Assembly: GCA_947442065.1 (NCBI GenBank)
Contig: CANEUY010000002.1
Span: 1 to 48,487, forward strand
DNA: 48,487 bases
From: Verrucomicrobia subdivision 6 bacterium
GTDB lineage: Bacteria > Verrucomicrobiota > Verrucomicrobiia > Methylacidiphilales > Verrucolacustridaceae
Reading direction: 5' to 3'
Shown here: positions 1 through 9,359 of the stretch, piece after piece
Layout of the letters: each line of letters opens with the position of its first letter
How positions within the stretch are numbered: position 1 is the first letter of the stretch
The notes under the pieces: generated by a model
Databases searched by the model: none
What the model was told of the DNA's origin: nothing
Seen by the model: the letters and a program-made list of their open reading frames with translations, nothing else
Program-made: the position numbers and the translations under genes

Positions 1-1517
1 CCCCGGCGAAACAAAAGACTCTCCAAGGCGACAGCGATCGTTGACTTTCCCGAACCGGAAAGACCCGTCAGCCAGATCACCGCACCTTCGTGCCCAAAAT
101 GTGAGGCCCGTGCTTCTGTCGAAACCCTTCCCTCGGTCCATGTGAGATGCTCGCCGGTGACCGCTTTGGCCAAAGAAGCCGGGTAGTCGGCTTCAGTGAT
201 GATTCCGCCTCCTCCGATGCGTGGTCCCCTTTGCAGCGCAAAACGGCCGGTAGCGGCCACTTTTTCATGGGAATCGTAAACCAACGGCCTGCGACAGCGG
301 AGCCGGACCTCAGCCACTTCAAATCGCCCCACTTCCTCCCGAGCCTCGTTCGCTGCCTCCAGTTTTTCCGCGTCCACCACCCGTTCGATCGCCACAATCC
401 GGGCTTCGACGGATTGTGTTCCAAGCCGAAGTTGGACCGGGGCCTGGAGTCGGAGCGGTTCTGGGTCGAGCCAGAAGATCCGAGCCCGAACCTCCCGGGA
501 CTCCACCGGCGAATGGCCCGGCAATGAACCTACATGTCCTCGCTCCACAAAGATCTGCTCCTCGAGAGTGACGGCTACACTTTGTCCCGGTCCGACCTCT
601 GTCAGGGATTCATCTTCCCCCCAGGATTCAATTGTTTTGATCCGGCTGGATTTACGATCCGGGAAAAAGACAATAGGGTCGCCCACTTTGATCCGCCCGC
701 TTTCCAGTTTTCCTGCCACCACCCGCCGTTCATCGAAGCGGTAGACATCCTGAACACTGAAACGCAAAGGTCCTTCTGCCTGAAGGCCTTCTCGACCCGC
801 TGCGACAATTAAGGATTCAAGAAGGGTCGGTCCCTTCCACCACGAAAGGTTTTTCGAGTCCCTTCTCATCACATTGGCGCCTTCTCTGGCAGAAATGGGA
901 ATGACCTCCCGTGGGGTTATCGCAAGACCCCCTAGATATTCACGAATCTCCTGCTCCAGTGTGCGGAAACGGTCCTCCTTCCAGTCGACCAGATCCATTT
1001 TATTGACCGCAACGATGACCCGGGAAACCCCAAGAAGTGAAAGCAGCAATCCATGTCGCCGGGTTTGTTCCTTCAATCCCTCCTTGGCGTCGATCAGGAG
1101 GATCGCTTCTTCGGCTGCGGCCGCACCCGTCACCATGTTTTTAATGAATTCGCGGTGCCCTGGTGCATCAATGATCTCAAAAGACCGTCCGTTGTGGCGG
1201 AACCCAATTCGGGTTGTGTCGATCGTGATATTCTGCGCCTGCTCCTCGAGCAGCGCGTCCAGCAGAAAGGCGTACTCCAAGGGCATTCCCTCTTCCCGAG
1301 ATGCTTTTTCAGCCGCCTCAAGTTTTCCTTCCGGAAGGGATCCTGTGTCGGCCAACAGGCGCCCGATCAAAGTGGACTTGCCGTGATCAACATGCCCGAC
1401 CACCACGATACTGGTACGCGGCTCTTCAGGCCCCCCTGCCGCGCGTGCCCCTCCCTGTCTTTTCGGAAAAAAGACGGGTACATAATCGGCCGGCACGGGT
1501 TTAGGTGCCGGAGGCAT
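1..1517 (-). CDS. cysNC: Bifunctional sulfate adenylyltransferase subunit 1 / APS kinase (CysNC, NodQ-like), 3' end outside window
   Basis: This is the GTPase subunit of ATP sulfurylase fused to APS kinase, which makes APS and then PAPS from sulfate. About 505 codons are visible. The EF-Tu-like G domain has GHVDHGKST near residue 45, DAPGHREF near 125 and NKMD near 180, followed by beta-barrel domains. Close to the window edge the frame reaches a second P-loop, GLSGSGKST, which is the APS kinase (CysC) signature, so the protein is a CysN-CysC fusion. The gene is open at position 1. The ATG at 1517 is preceded by GGGAG and lies 14 bases after the cysD stop, so the two genes form one operon. 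A PAPS-type reductase (cysH) lies next door, which fits the presence of an APS kinase domain. Confidence 0.93.
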   Translation of the reverse strand, partial: MPPAPKPVPADYVPVFFPKRQGGARAAGGPEEPRTSIVVVGHVDHGKSTLIGRLLADTGSLPEGKLEAAEKASREEGMPLEYAFLLDALLEEQAQNITIDTTRIGFRHNGRSFEIIDAPGHREFIKNMVTGAAAAEEAILLIDAKEGLKEQTRRHGLLLSLLGVSRVIVAVNKMDLVDWKEDRFRTLEQEIREYLGGLAITPREVIPISAREGANVMRRDSKNLSWWKGPTLLESLIVAAGREGLQAEGPLRFSVQDVYRFDERRVVAGKLESGRIKVGDPIVFFPDRKSSRIKTIESWGEDESLTEVGPGQSVAVTLEEQIFVERGHVGSLPGHSPVESREVRARIFWLDPEPLRLQAPVQLRLGTQSVEARIVAIERVVDAEKLEAANEAREEVGRFEVAEVRLRCRRPLVYDSHEKVAATGRFALQRGPRIGGGGIITEADYPASLAKAVTGEHLTWTEGRVSTEARASHFGHEGAVIWLTGLSGSGKSTIAVALESLLFRR

Positions 1518-1531
1518 GACTACTCCCTGGC

Positions 1532-2335
1532 TCACATGAATCCTTTCGCCCGAAGTTTCTGCATGGCGTTTCGTTCGTGATGATCCTGCGCCCGCCCCGC
1601 TCTTTCCGATGTCTTGGTTGTTTTTAGCTCCTCCACAATCCCCTCCAGAGTATCGACCGAACTTTCAATCGATTTTGTAATAGGCCAACAGCCTAAGGAG
1701 CGATATCGGCGGCCATTTTGGGCGAAATACATTTTGGGGATCGGAATTCCTTCCCTTCGCACATATTCCCAGATATCCAGTTCCGTCCAGTCCAGCAGGG
1801 GTTGGACTCGCACATGCTCCCCTGGTTTGACGGCCGTGGTGAACTGCCCCCAAAACTCGGGAGGTTGATCCCGGTATTCCCACTCATTGTCTGCGGTGCG
1901 AGGCGAGAAATACCGTTCCTTGGCCCGGGTTGAGTCCTCATCCCTTCGGATTCCGGTGACCAAGGCATCCCACTTGTACTTGGCCAGTGCCTGTTGCAAT
2001 GCGGCTGACTTTAGCTCATGGGTCACCGTAACAGGATCATGGGTTTCATAACCGATCCCCCGTTTTCTGGCCTCTTCATTAACCATCACGATCAAATCGA
2101 TTTCGTAGTGCTTTCTAGCCCATTCCCGGAATGCCAGCATTTCAGGGAACTCATAGGTCGTATCAATATGGAGCAATGGAAATGGAATTTTTCCGGCAAA
2201 GGCCTTTTTCGCCAGCCAGATCAAAGTGTTCGAATCCTTACCCATGGACCAGGGCATGGCCATGTTTTTGAAATTCGCGAAGGCTTCGCGAAATATATAA
2301 ATGCTTTGATCTTCAAGATGTTGCAAATATGACAT
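1532..2335 (-). CDS. cysD: Sulfate adenylyltransferase subunit 2 (ATP sulfurylase small subunit)
   Basis: CysD catalyses adenylation of sulfate, driven by GTP hydrolysis in CysN. The 267-residue product begins [19 protein letters not shown], which matches the usual family N-terminus. It carries the PP-loop ATP pyrophosphatase motif SMGKDSNTL near residue 36, followed by the family pattern [12 protein letters not shown]. The C-terminal third contains [16 protein letters not shown], characteristic of CysD. An in-frame extension to 2467 exists but would run through the divergent cysH start, so the Met at 2335 was chosen. The gene is the first of the cysD-cysNC operon and is divergent from cysH, with only 40 bases between the two starts. 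Confidence 0.93.
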   Translation of the reverse strand: MSYLQHLEDQSIYIFREAFANFKNMAMPWSMGKDSNTLIWLAKKAFAGKIPFPLLHIDTTYEFPEMLAFREWARKHYEIDLIVMVNEEARKRGIGYETHDPVTVTHELKSAALQQALAKYKWDALVTGIRRDEDSTRAKERYFSPRTADNEWEYRDQPPEFWGQFTTAVKPGEHVRVQPLLDWTELDIWEYVRREGIPIPKMYFAQNGRRYRSLGCWPITKSIESSVDTLEGIVEELKTTKTSERAGRAQDHHERNAMQKLRAKGFM

Positions 2336-2341
2336 AAACGA

Positions 2342-2369
2342 TAGACTTTGTATGGTTTTGTCGTACAAT
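2342..2369 (+). promoter_or_regulatory. Candidate sigma70-type promoter of cysH, leaderless geometry
   Basis: TAGACT (2342-2347) and TACAAT (2364-2369) are separated by 16 bases and match the -35 and -10 consensus at 4/6 and 5/6 positions. The -10 box ends six bases before the ATG at 2376, so transcription would begin at or next to the start codon. No Shine-Dalgarno sequence precedes that ATG. The element sits in the 40-base gap shared with divergent cysD. Confidence 0.45.
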
Positions 2370-2375
2370 GCAAGC

Positions 2376-3053
2376 ATGATTCCTGAAGTGGCGCAAATCG
2401 TAGAGAGGTCACCACAGGAAAGGCTCCGTTGGGCGATAGAAGCTTTTCCAGGACAGGTCATTCTCACAACCTCATTTGGGGCCCAGTCAGCGGCTTTGCT
2501 TCATTTGGCCACCCGAATCCAGCCAGACTTCCCCATTGTTTTCATCGATACCGGTTACCATTTCCCGGAAACCCTTGATTTTGCGGCGACCCTAAAGAAA
2601 AAGCTGAATCTAAATCTATCCACGTATCAGCCCGTATTGTCCCCCAACGCAATCGAGGTGACTCATGGTCGTCTCTGGGAAAAGGGTCAGGAAGGACTGG
2701 AGAAGTTTCACGAAATCATCCGGGTAGAGCCCTTGCGCCGTGCCCTGCAGGAACTAAATCCAAAAGTGTGGGTGGCTGGGCTTCGGAAAAGCTCATCCGA
2801 ATCTAGAAGCAAACTTGCCGTTCTCTCGAAAAATGAATCCCGCCTCAAACTTCTTCCGATTCTCGACTGGACGGACCGAGATATCGGGAACTACCTAAAG
2901 AAACACTCCCTCCCCTACCACCCCCTTTGGGAAAAAGGGTATATTTCGATCGGGGACCAGGTCACTACGAAGAGACTGGATGAAGTTTCCGATGCATCAC
3001 AACTCCGCCATTTTGGCTTGAAACGGGAGTGCGGAATTCACGAAAGAGTCTGA
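2376..3053 (+). CDS. cysH: Phosphoadenosine phosphosulfate (PAPS) reductase
   Basis: CysH reduces PAPS to sulfite using thioredoxin or glutaredoxin. The 225-residue product has the PP-loop-like TTSFGAQSAALLHL near residue 31, DTGYHFPET near 58, and GLRKSSSESRS in the phosphate-binding region. It ends with KRECGIHERV, whose Cys (about 219) is the catalytic nucleophile. The paired cysteines that bind a 4Fe-4S cluster in APS reductases are absent, so this is the cluster-free PAPS type. An upstream ATG at 2352 would add eight residues but lies between the proposed -35 and -10 boxes, so 2376 is preferred. It is divergent from cysD and 54 bases upstream of infA. Confidence 0.9.
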   Translation: MIPEVAQIVERSPQERLRWAIEAFPGQVILTTSFGAQSAALLHLATRIQPDFPIVFIDTGYHFPETLDFAATLKKKLNLNLSTYQPVLSPNAIEVTHGRLWEKGQEGLEKFHEIIRVEPLRRALQELNPKVWVAGLRKSSSESRSKLAVLSKNESRLKLLPILDWTDRDIGNYLKKHSLPYHPLWEKGYISIGDQVTTKRLDEVSDASQLRHFGLKRECGIHERV

Positions 3054-3107
3054 CTCCGTCCCAAAAAAGATTCCAATCCCCCCAAGATTCCATTATCTTG
3101 AACCTTC

Positions 3108-3365
3108 ATGGCTGGCGAAGTTGTTGAAGTCGAAGGAGTGGTGAAATCGGTGCTCAAAGGCACCCTTTTTCGCGTGGAGCTGATCAACGGCCATACCGTG
3201 CTGGCTCATATTTCCGGAAAAATGCGCAAGAATTATATCCGCTTGAATATCGGAAATAAGGTGAAGATGGAGATGTCCCCGTACGACCTGACGAAAGGGC
3301 GGATTACCTACCGGATTCCGCCCCCCTCCCCCGACGGCCAACCTGCCGCCCCTGTTCCCCTCTAA
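3108..3365 (+). CDS. infA: Translation initiation factor IF-1
   Basis: IF-1 is a single OB-fold that occupies the ribosomal A site during initiation. The 85-residue product covers the whole fold, including [33 protein letters not shown] and the end of the fold at [13 protein letters not shown]. Family members are usually about 72 residues. This one has an extra proline-rich tail of about 14 residues ([15 protein letters not shown]) after the OB fold. It is not in a ribosomal-protein operon here; it follows cysH and meets the GH1 gene tail-to-tail with a 6-base gap. Confidence 0.95.
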   Translation: MAGEVVEVEGVVKSVLKGTLFRVELINGHTVLAHISGKMRKNYIRLNIGNKVKMEMSPYDLTKGRITYRIPPPSPDGQPAAPVPL

Positions 3366-3371
3366 TTCCTC

Positions 3372-4877
3372 TTACTTTTCCCCGGCAATCAATTCCGCAT
3401 AGGTTTGCCAGGGAACGTCCCCGCCCTCATCGCGGGGCATTCTCGCCAAATCCGGAGACTTGAAATCCACACCAAATAATCCAAACCGGGGGTCATAAGT
3501 TCCCCACTCATAGTTGTCGGTCATGGACCAGTGAAAATATCCGACCAAAGGAAGGCCTTCCGCCCGCAATTTTTTCACCTCGCCGACGTGTTGTCGCAGA
3601 AAATAACTCCGGCTCTGTTGATCGCTCCTTCGTTCGCAGATTTCCTCGCTTCGACATCTCCGTTCTGCCATTCCGTTTTCAGCGATCACAATCGGAAGAT
3701 CAGGATACTCCGCAGAATATCTCTCCACAAAGAAACGAAGACCCCTGGGCAGTGCTTTCCAATCCCACCATTTTGTCGTCAGGCTCTGGGTCAACCATTC
3801 CCTTAACCCGGGCCGACCGAGTCGCAGATCCGCAAAGGTTGGCATCCGGACGGCATTTCCGACAAAAGGGTCGTAGTAATCGAAGCAGATGTAATCCACC
3901 ACCGGCTCATCCCTTCTCTCGCGAACCAAGGGAAGCAACCGCGAAAAGGTACTCTCATGGAGAAATTTTCGGCTTAACCCGTGCTGCACCTGCTTGATCA
4001 ACTCCCCCACTGCTTCGGAAAAAAGGCCGTGATGAGGAAAATCCATGGCCCGATAGGCTCTGGTGAATTCACGGTATCGGTCGGTTAAATAGGTCAGAAT
4101 CGGTTCACGGCCTTCGGTCACCCGTGCCCCCTCCAGAACATCGACGAGCATTTTATCCATCCAGTACAGGTCGCTCGCAAAATTATTGAATGTCAGCATG
4201 GGTGCTCCCCATTCGGGATGATGGGCATACAATCCATGAACCTCGCGATGAACCCGAACATGGGCCTCGAGGATTGTTTGCAGGGCACAAAGAGCGGCTG
4301 CCCACCAAGCCCGGCGCCCCGCCGGAAAGGCACCCACATTATAGGTGCACGCGGCCAACATGTTTGGCTCATTTAATGTGATAAACCAAGTCGGGGGCCG
4401 CACCCCCTTATCCGTCAGACGTTGATTGAGCTTTTTTAGCATGCTTCCGGCAAAAGCGGCGAACACCGCAGGAGTGTTTTCATCCAGCCATGGATCCGTG
4501 CCCAACCATTGCGGAGTGGTAAAATGACAAAGGGTAATCAACGGTTCCAAGCGCCTGACCCGGAGTGCGGCAATCATGTCGGCATAACGATCGAGAGCCG
4601 CTTCATCCATTTCCTTTGGCGGAGGCTCCGGCTGGATCCGCGTCCAATCGAGCCCGATGCGATATGCCGAAAGCCCCATCATTTCCGCGCGGTCAAAATC
4701 CTCCTCATAGCGGTTCCAAAAATCAGCCGCCTTTCCGGAACGTTCCACCTTCCCGGTATTCTCCCATGAGGCCCAGTTATTCAGGGGCTGTCCCGGACCA
4801 TTGTAACCCCCTTCGTGTTGATAAGGGGAACTTGAGACCCCCCAAAGAAAGTTTCCCTTTTCAACGCCGTTTTTCAT
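3372..4877 (-). CDS. Glycoside hydrolase family 1 beta-glucosidase-like protein
   Basis: The 501-residue protein spans a full GH1 TIM barrel. It starts with FLWGVSSSPYQHEGG, the substrate-pocket region of the family. It carries the acid/base Glu in TLNEPN near residue 166 and the nucleophile Glu in IVIAENGM near 398. HWSMTDNYEWG near 455 matches the conserved aglycone/glycone-site segment. No signal peptide is visible, so it is probably cytoplasmic. Its ATG overlaps the stop of the upstream glycosyltransferase by four bases, implying translational coupling. Members hydrolyse beta-glucosides or beta-galactosides; the substrate cannot be fixed from sequence. Pairing with a diacylglycerol-glycosyltransferase-like enzyme raises the possibility of turnover of a lipid-linked sugar. 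Confidence 0.88.
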   Translation of the reverse strand: MKNGVEKGNFLWGVSSSPYQHEGGYNGPGQPLNNWASWENTGKVERSGKAADFWNRYEEDFDRAEMMGLSAYRIGLDWTRIQPEPPPKEMDEAALDRYADMIAALRVRRLEPLITLCHFTTPQWLGTDPWLDENTPAVFAAFAGSMLKKLNQRLTDKGVRPPTWFITLNEPNMLAACTYNVGAFPAGRRAWWAAALCALQTILEAHVRVHREVHGLYAHHPEWGAPMLTFNNFASDLYWMDKMLVDVLEGARVTEGREPILTYLTDRYREFTRAYRAMDFPHHGLFSEAVGELIKQVQHGLSRKFLHESTFSRLLPLVRERRDEPVVDYICFDYYDPFVGNAVRMPTFADLRLGRPGLREWLTQSLTTKWWDWKALPRGLRFFVERYSAEYPDLPIVIAENGMAERRCRSEEICERRSDQQSRSYFLRQHVGEVKKLRAEGLPLVGYFHWSMTDNYEWGTYDPRFGLFGVDFKSPDLARMPRDEGGDVPWQTYAELIAGEK

Positions 4878-6070
4878 CGCTTCCTTGCCTGGTCTGCCAT
4901 CTCCTCCTGTTGGTCTTGATTCACCTCAACCGGTTCGTGCTCGGTTTCCGTCAACAGGGTCTGAACGACAGTCTCGGCGGCCTGCGGTCTCCCCATTTGA
5001 ATGGCGGCCTCCCGCATTCGTCCCAAGCGAGCCGGATCCCCTAAGAGCTGGCCGACCTTGTAGCCAAGAATCGAGATTTCATTGCATTTGATCGCCACGC
5101 CCTTCTCCAGCAATTGATCGCTATTCCTCTCCTCCTGACCCGGAATCGGATCGTAAATCGCCATCGGTAAACCCATCGCCATGGCCTCGGCGGAAGTCAT
5201 TCCACCCGGCTTGCTGACCAGTAAATCAGCGGCCCCCATCCACTCCGGCATCTCGTTCACATAGCCGAGGACCTTAAAATCAACCTTGCCCTGACCCCCC
5301 CGCGTCAATTCCTGCATGACCCTCTCCTTGGCTTCCGGTTTTTTTCCGCAAACGACGACGACTTGGGCTTTTTGAGGAAGCTGACGAAGAGATTTCACCA
5401 CCTGCTCGGCCGGATTGACCCCCAACGCGCCCGCGCTCACCAGGATCACCGGAAGATCCTGAGCCAATCCAAGCTTCCTACGCAGGTCGGCTTTGACTGT
5501 GGGAATAGCAAAAGCAGGATCCACGGGAATACCGCTCACCGTGATCCTGTCGGCAGGAAGACCAAGAGTGGTCAGGTAAGCTTTCGTCTCGTCCAAAGCC
5601 ACAAAGTATCGGTGGAAGGCCCGGGAAAGCCACATGGCATGAAAATCGAAGTCGGTCACCACAATCGATAGCTTGGCCTGAATTTTCTTCTGGGTGATCA
5701 GATGGGAGATGATCTCGGCCGGCATAAAGTGGGTACACACCGTGATATCCGGCTGGAGTTTGGAAATCAGACGAACGAGTGGACGAGTGTTCAACCGGTC
5801 GAGAAGAAGCCTCATCTTGTCCGTTTTCCATGGCTCATCACTCCGCTCATACCACCACCCCAACAAAGTGGGGGCATCCTTCACCAAGGTCAGATAAAGC
5901 TTCGAGTAAAAGTCGCGGAACAACTTATTGGTGAAAGAAAGGGCATCCACGTTCACTACCTCACCGACACCGGAACTCCTCCGGCAGACCGTTTCGATCG
6001 CCGAAGCCGCCCTCAGATGTCCCGTTCCGGCACTGGCCGAAAGGATTAAAACTTTTTTCGCATGCTTCAC
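4874..6070 (-). CDS. MGDG synthase / UgtP-like glycosyltransferase (GT28 family)
   Basis: The 398-residue protein begins with VLILSASAGTGHLRAA, the N-terminal signature of monogalactosyldiacylglycerol synthases and processive diacylglycerol glucosyltransferases. It has VCTHFMPAEII near residue 111 and VTDFDFHAMWLSRAF near 136. The C-terminal nucleotide-sugar site contains KPGGMTSAEAMAMGLP near 286 and DPIPGQEERN. It likely transfers a hexose from UDP-sugar to a membrane lipid on the cytoplasmic face. The start at 6070 has a good ribosome site (AAAGGTGA, 4-base spacing). It lies 38 bases downstream of mutS and overlaps the GH1 gene. The acceptor and sugar are not determined. Confidence 0.85.
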   Translation of the reverse strand: MKHAKKVLILSASAGTGHLRAASAIETVCRRSSGVGEVVNVDALSFTNKLFRDFYSKLYLTLVKDAPTLLGWWYERSDEPWKTDKMRLLLDRLNTRPLVRLISKLQPDITVCTHFMPAEIISHLITQKKIQAKLSIVVTDFDFHAMWLSRAFHRYFVALDETKAYLTTLGLPADRITVSGIPVDPAFAIPTVKADLRRKLGLAQDLPVILVSAGALGVNPAEQVVKSLRQLPQKAQVVVVCGKKPEAKERVMQELTRGGQGKVDFKVLGYVNEMPEWMGAADLLVSKPGGMTSAEAMAMGLPMAIYDPIPGQEERNSDQLLEKGVAIKCNEISILGYKVGQLLGDPARLGRMREAAIQMGRPQAAETVVQTLLTETEHEPVEVNQDQQEEMADQARKR

Positions 6071-6108
6071 CTTTGCGACTCTAGCCGAACCCCAACGGTC
6101 TTAAACTC

Positions 6109-8622
6109 TTAAAACTTCTTCGGCTTGCCCGAAAAAAGATCCATTTGCTTTCCATCTCCTGATCTTTTCGTTGATGTGGCCCGGGGCTTGATGCGTGCCG
6201 GCTTGCCGGCGGCGTCCGTTTCCCCAGCCTCGAGTCCCGAAAGAATCTCCTGCGCACGGCGAAGCACTTCGGAGGGTAGTCCCGCCAGTCGGGCGACTTG
6301 AATTCCGTAACTCCGGTCTGCTTCCCCCTCAACGATTCTTCGGAGAAAAACGACCCGATCTTTTTCCTCCCTCACATCGACCCGATAATTCCGAACCCCT
6401 TCTCTCGTTAAGGCCAATTCAGCCAGCTCATGATAGTGGGTGGCAAAGAGAGTCTTCGCCTTCACTTCATCATGAAGGTACTCCCCCACTGCCCAGGCGA
6501 TGCTCAAGCCGTCCAGAGTGCTGGTTCCCCTTCCGATTTCGTCGAGAATTACCAGACTATCAGCCGTGGCATTATGCAGAATCATGGCCGTCTCGTTCAT
6601 CTCGACCAAGAAAGTGCTCTGCCCGCGGGCTAAGTCATCTCCGGCCCCGATTCGAGTGAAAATCCTGTCCAAGATCGGGAGTTCGGCTGAACTGGCCGGC
6701 ACGAAGGAACCGGCCTGTGCCAGTAAACAGATCAGGGCGGTCTGTCGAAGATAGGTGCTTTTCCCCGCCATATTCGGACCGGTCAAAATCATCAGAGTTC
6801 CCCTCTCCCCGCCAAGATTCAGGTCATTCGCCACAAAGGCCTCCGCACTGCCCGCAAGAATCTGCTCCACCACGGGATGTCGTCCACCCTGAATGGCAAT
6901 CCTTCCGTTCTGTTTCATGGTCGGTCGCACATACCCCCAACGTCGGGCCGTCACCGCCAGACTAGCCAGAGAATCCAAACAGCCGATCGCTTCTGCTGTT
7001 GCTTGAAGAGTGGATATTCTGGCAAGTACTCTTTCCCGCAACTGTCCGAAAAGTTTCACTTCCCTTGCCAACGCCTTTTCTTCAGCCCCAAGAATCTTCG
7101 ATTCCATCTCTTTCAGCTCCTTCGTCACATAGCGTTCGGCCTGCGCCAAGGTCTGCCTTCGCTCATACTCCTTGGGGACTTGATCGAGGTTGGTCTTGGT
7201 GACTTCAATCCCATAACCGGAGACTTGGTTGAAGCGGATCTTTAGGCTTTTGATTCCCGTCCGCTCAATTTCCCTGGCTTGCAGTTCCGCAATCCAATTG
7301 CGTCCTTCCCGCATGGCCTTTCGAAATTCATCGAGCTCCACATCATAGCCATCGCGGATCATTCCCGCATCACGGGTTAACGCCGGAGGTTCATCGGCCA
7401 CGCCCCGGAGGAGTTCTTCCGCCAAACTTTTCTCAACTTCAATGCTCCGGGAAAGCTCTTGATTTAGTTTCCCCGGAATCTTGGCTGCGATCCTCTTTAA
7501 TTCTGGCAAACCCTCCAGGGAGATTCGTAGAGACAATAGATCCCTCGCCGAACCCGCTCCTCCCGCCAACCGCCCGACCAATCGGGACAAATCCCGGACC
7601 TCTCGAAGGGAATCGCGAAAATCATCGAGGCATCCGGCATCTTCAAGAAACCCCTCTACCGACTCGTGTCTGGCCGTAATCTCCTGAATGTTCCGAAGAG
7701 GTCGGATGAGCCATGACCGGATTTCCCTCCCTCCCATCGCGGAAACCGTCTGGTCGATCGCGCGAATCAAGCTGGTGTTGGCGCCTGACGAGGTGGAATC
7801 AAGGAGTTCAAGATTCCGCTGGGTAGCCGGATCAAGCCGTAAGGTGTCCTCACTCGAAAATGGACGTGGCACCTGAAGATGTTGAGCCGCCCCTTTCAGG
7901 GTTTCGGTCCAGTACCGCAATAGAGATCCTGCAGCTCCCACGGCCGGCCCCATTCCCCCGCAACCAAATCCGTCCAGACTCTGAACCCGGAAATGTTCAC
8001 ACAGGATTGTCTTCCCGGAGTCCTCCTCCAACGTCCATTCGGGAACCCGCGTCAAAGCCGTGCCGGCCTCGACCCAATCCCCCACCCCCTTTTCCTCTTC
8101 GGCAAGAAGAACCTCCGCCGGGCAGGCGCGCCGAAGTTCCTCCCGGCAAGCCGCTTCGTCGACCGGTTCCGACAAACGAAGTTCCCCGGTACTTGCATCA
8201 AGGAGGGCAAATCCCCATTTCCGTTTTTTTTCGTCGCCCCGACGAACAGCAGCCAGCCAACGGGGGAGCTTCGGATCGGAAAGCTCGATCCCCACGGCAC
8301 AACCGGGACTTAAAATCCGGCGAATGGATCTTTCGACCATTTGTCCGCTTCGTACTTCTCCGACCTGCTCGCAGAGGGCAACCCTTCGACCTGCAGCCAG
8401 GATCTTGGTCACGTACCCCTCTGCCGCATGATAGGGCAAGCCACACATGGGAACTCCATTTCGCTTGGTCAACGTCAGGCCCAACAACCGCGCCCCCTCC
8501 TGGGCATCCTCAAAGAAAAGCTCATAGAAATCGCCTAAACGAAAAAAGAGTAATGCATCTTTGGGTGCCTGCGCACGGAGCCCCTGATACTGCCTCATCA
8601 TCGGGGTGACTGTTTCCGCCAT
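6109..8622 (-). CDS. mutS: DNA mismatch repair protein MutS
   Basis: MutS recognises mismatches and recruits MutL. The product of about 837 residues has the mismatch-binding Phe-X-Glu in GDFYELFFEDA near residue 33, connector and lever domains in the middle, and the ATPase Walker A TGPNMAGKSTYLRQ near 615. VILDEIGRGTSTLDG (Walker B and signature) and FATHYHEL follow. The length is typical of MutS1. An upstream GTG at 8640 would add six residues; the ATG at 8622 places TPMM at the family's usual distance from the start, so it is preferred, but both are possible. The gene follows the LuxR-type regulator on the same strand and precedes the GT28/GH1 pair. Confidence 0.96.
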   Translation of the reverse strand: MAETVTPMMRQYQGLRAQAPKDALLFFRLGDFYELFFEDAQEGARLLGLTLTKRNGVPMCGLPYHAAEGYVTKILAAGRRVALCEQVGEVRSGQMVERSIRRILSPGCAVGIELSDPKLPRWLAAVRRGDEKKRKWGFALLDASTGELRLSEPVDEAACREELRRACPAEVLLAEEEKGVGDWVEAGTALTRVPEWTLEEDSGKTILCEHFRVQSLDGFGCGGMGPAVGAAGSLLRYWTETLKGAAQHLQVPRPFSSEDTLRLDPATQRNLELLDSTSSGANTSLIRAIDQTVSAMGGREIRSWLIRPLRNIQEITARHESVEGFLEDAGCLDDFRDSLREVRDLSRLVGRLAGGAGSARDLLSLRISLEGLPELKRIAAKIPGKLNQELSRSIEVEKSLAEELLRGVADEPPALTRDAGMIRDGYDVELDEFRKAMREGRNWIAELQAREIERTGIKSLKIRFNQVSGYGIEVTKTNLDQVPKEYERRQTLAQAERYVTKELKEMESKILGAEEKALAREVKLFGQLRERVLARISTLQATAEAIGCLDSLASLAVTARRWGYVRPTMKQNGRIAIQGGRHPVVEQILAGSAEAFVANDLNLGGERGTLMILTGPNMAGKSTYLRQTALICLLAQAGSFVPASSAELPILDRIFTRIGAGDDLARGQSTFLVEMNETAMILHNATADSLVILDEIGRGTSTLDGLSIAWAVGEYLHDEVKAKTLFATHYHELAELALTREGVRNYRVDVREEKDRVVFLRRIVEGEADRSYGIQVARLAGLPSEVLRRAQEILSGLEAGETDAAGKPARIKPRATSTKRSGDGKQMDLFSGKPKKF

Positions 8623-8711
8623 CCTCCCGTTTTCCCTCACTCCCGCCTGAATCTCAATGCGCAGGGATCAAGTTGTCCACAGCACCCTCCGCTCCAAGGG
8701 AAAGAACCGAA

Positions 8712-9359
8712 TCAATCGATCGCAGGAACACCATTTCCCATAGCCCAAGGGAGTTGGGTTGCCCGAACAATGCCTAGTTTGCGATAGACCGACTTTCGCT
8801 GGTTTTTAATTGTGCCCTCAGTAGTTCCAAGTTTTTTGGCTACCTGTTTTGCGGAAGACCCCTTGACCAGAAGTTGAGCCACTTCCATCTCCCTTCGGGT
8901 AAGGGCCTGCAAGCCCACATCCACTCGGGCCTTTCGAAGAGCCTCTTTAACCGATGGGGTCTCTGCCGTGTGACCATCGAAAAGTCGCTCCAATGATTCC
9001 TTCCAATCCCCGGGACTATCCTGCCAATCCAACAACCCATGGGCCCCGCGCTCTCGCCACCAAAGAACCGTTGTTGGGCTAAAAGAATCTCCATACACCA
9101 CGGGAGTGATATTTTTTTTATTTGAGACGATTTTTTTATCGAAAGGAAGCAAACGGGAAGAAAGAAGAACCACACACCCCTTGTTCGCTACAAGATTCAA
9201 CTTCTCATATTCAAAGATATATTGAGCTTCACATTTAAGCTCCCGAGACAACCAGTCCATCAAAAGAGAACGAATCAACGCGCGCTCTTCAAGAACAACC
9301 ATGGAGTTAGCCCTCGAATTCAGATCCATCGCATTTTCTTTTGAGGCCAAGGCGTCCAT
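8712..9359 (-). CDS. LuxR-type DNA-binding response regulator-like protein
   Basis: The 215-residue protein ends with a clear GerE/LuxR helix-turn-helix: LTRREMEVAQLLVKGSSAKQVAKKLGTT, then TIKNQRKSVYRKLGI. The N-terminal 130 residues could be a degenerate receiver-like domain, but no phosphoacceptor pattern (DD...D...K) can be read, so signalling may be non-canonical. The coding strand is visibly richer in A+T than the flanking genes, with runs of T/A around 9108-9140. No good ribosome site precedes the ATG at 9359; internal Met codons at 9329 and 9305 are alternatives. It is divergent from the tail-specific protease, with about 270 bases between the starts. Its targets are unknown. Confidence 0.78.
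   Translation of the reverse strand: MDALASKENAMDLNSRANSMVVLEERALIRSLLMDWLSRELKCEAQYIFEYEKLNLVANKGCVVLLSSRLLPFDKKIVSNKKNITPVVYGDSFSPTTVLWWRERGAHGLLDWQDSPGDWKESLERLFDGHTAETPSVKEALRKARVDVGLQALTRREMEVAQLLVKGSSAKQVAKKLGTTEGTIKNQRKSVYRKLGIVRATQLPWAMGNGVPAID

Noticed and set aside
2376-3053. APS reductase (iron-sulfur type)
   Set aside because: The paired Cys motifs that bind the 4Fe-4S cluster are absent; only the C-terminal catalytic Cys is present.
7860-8609. A 249-codon plus-strand frame opposite mutS
   Set aside because: The composition is Pro/Arg/Ser-rich shadow coding opposite a clear MutS N-terminus.
8712-9359. Quorum-sensing LuxR receptor
   Set aside because: Only the helix-turn-helix is recognisable. 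No autoinducer-binding motif or luxI-like gene is present.
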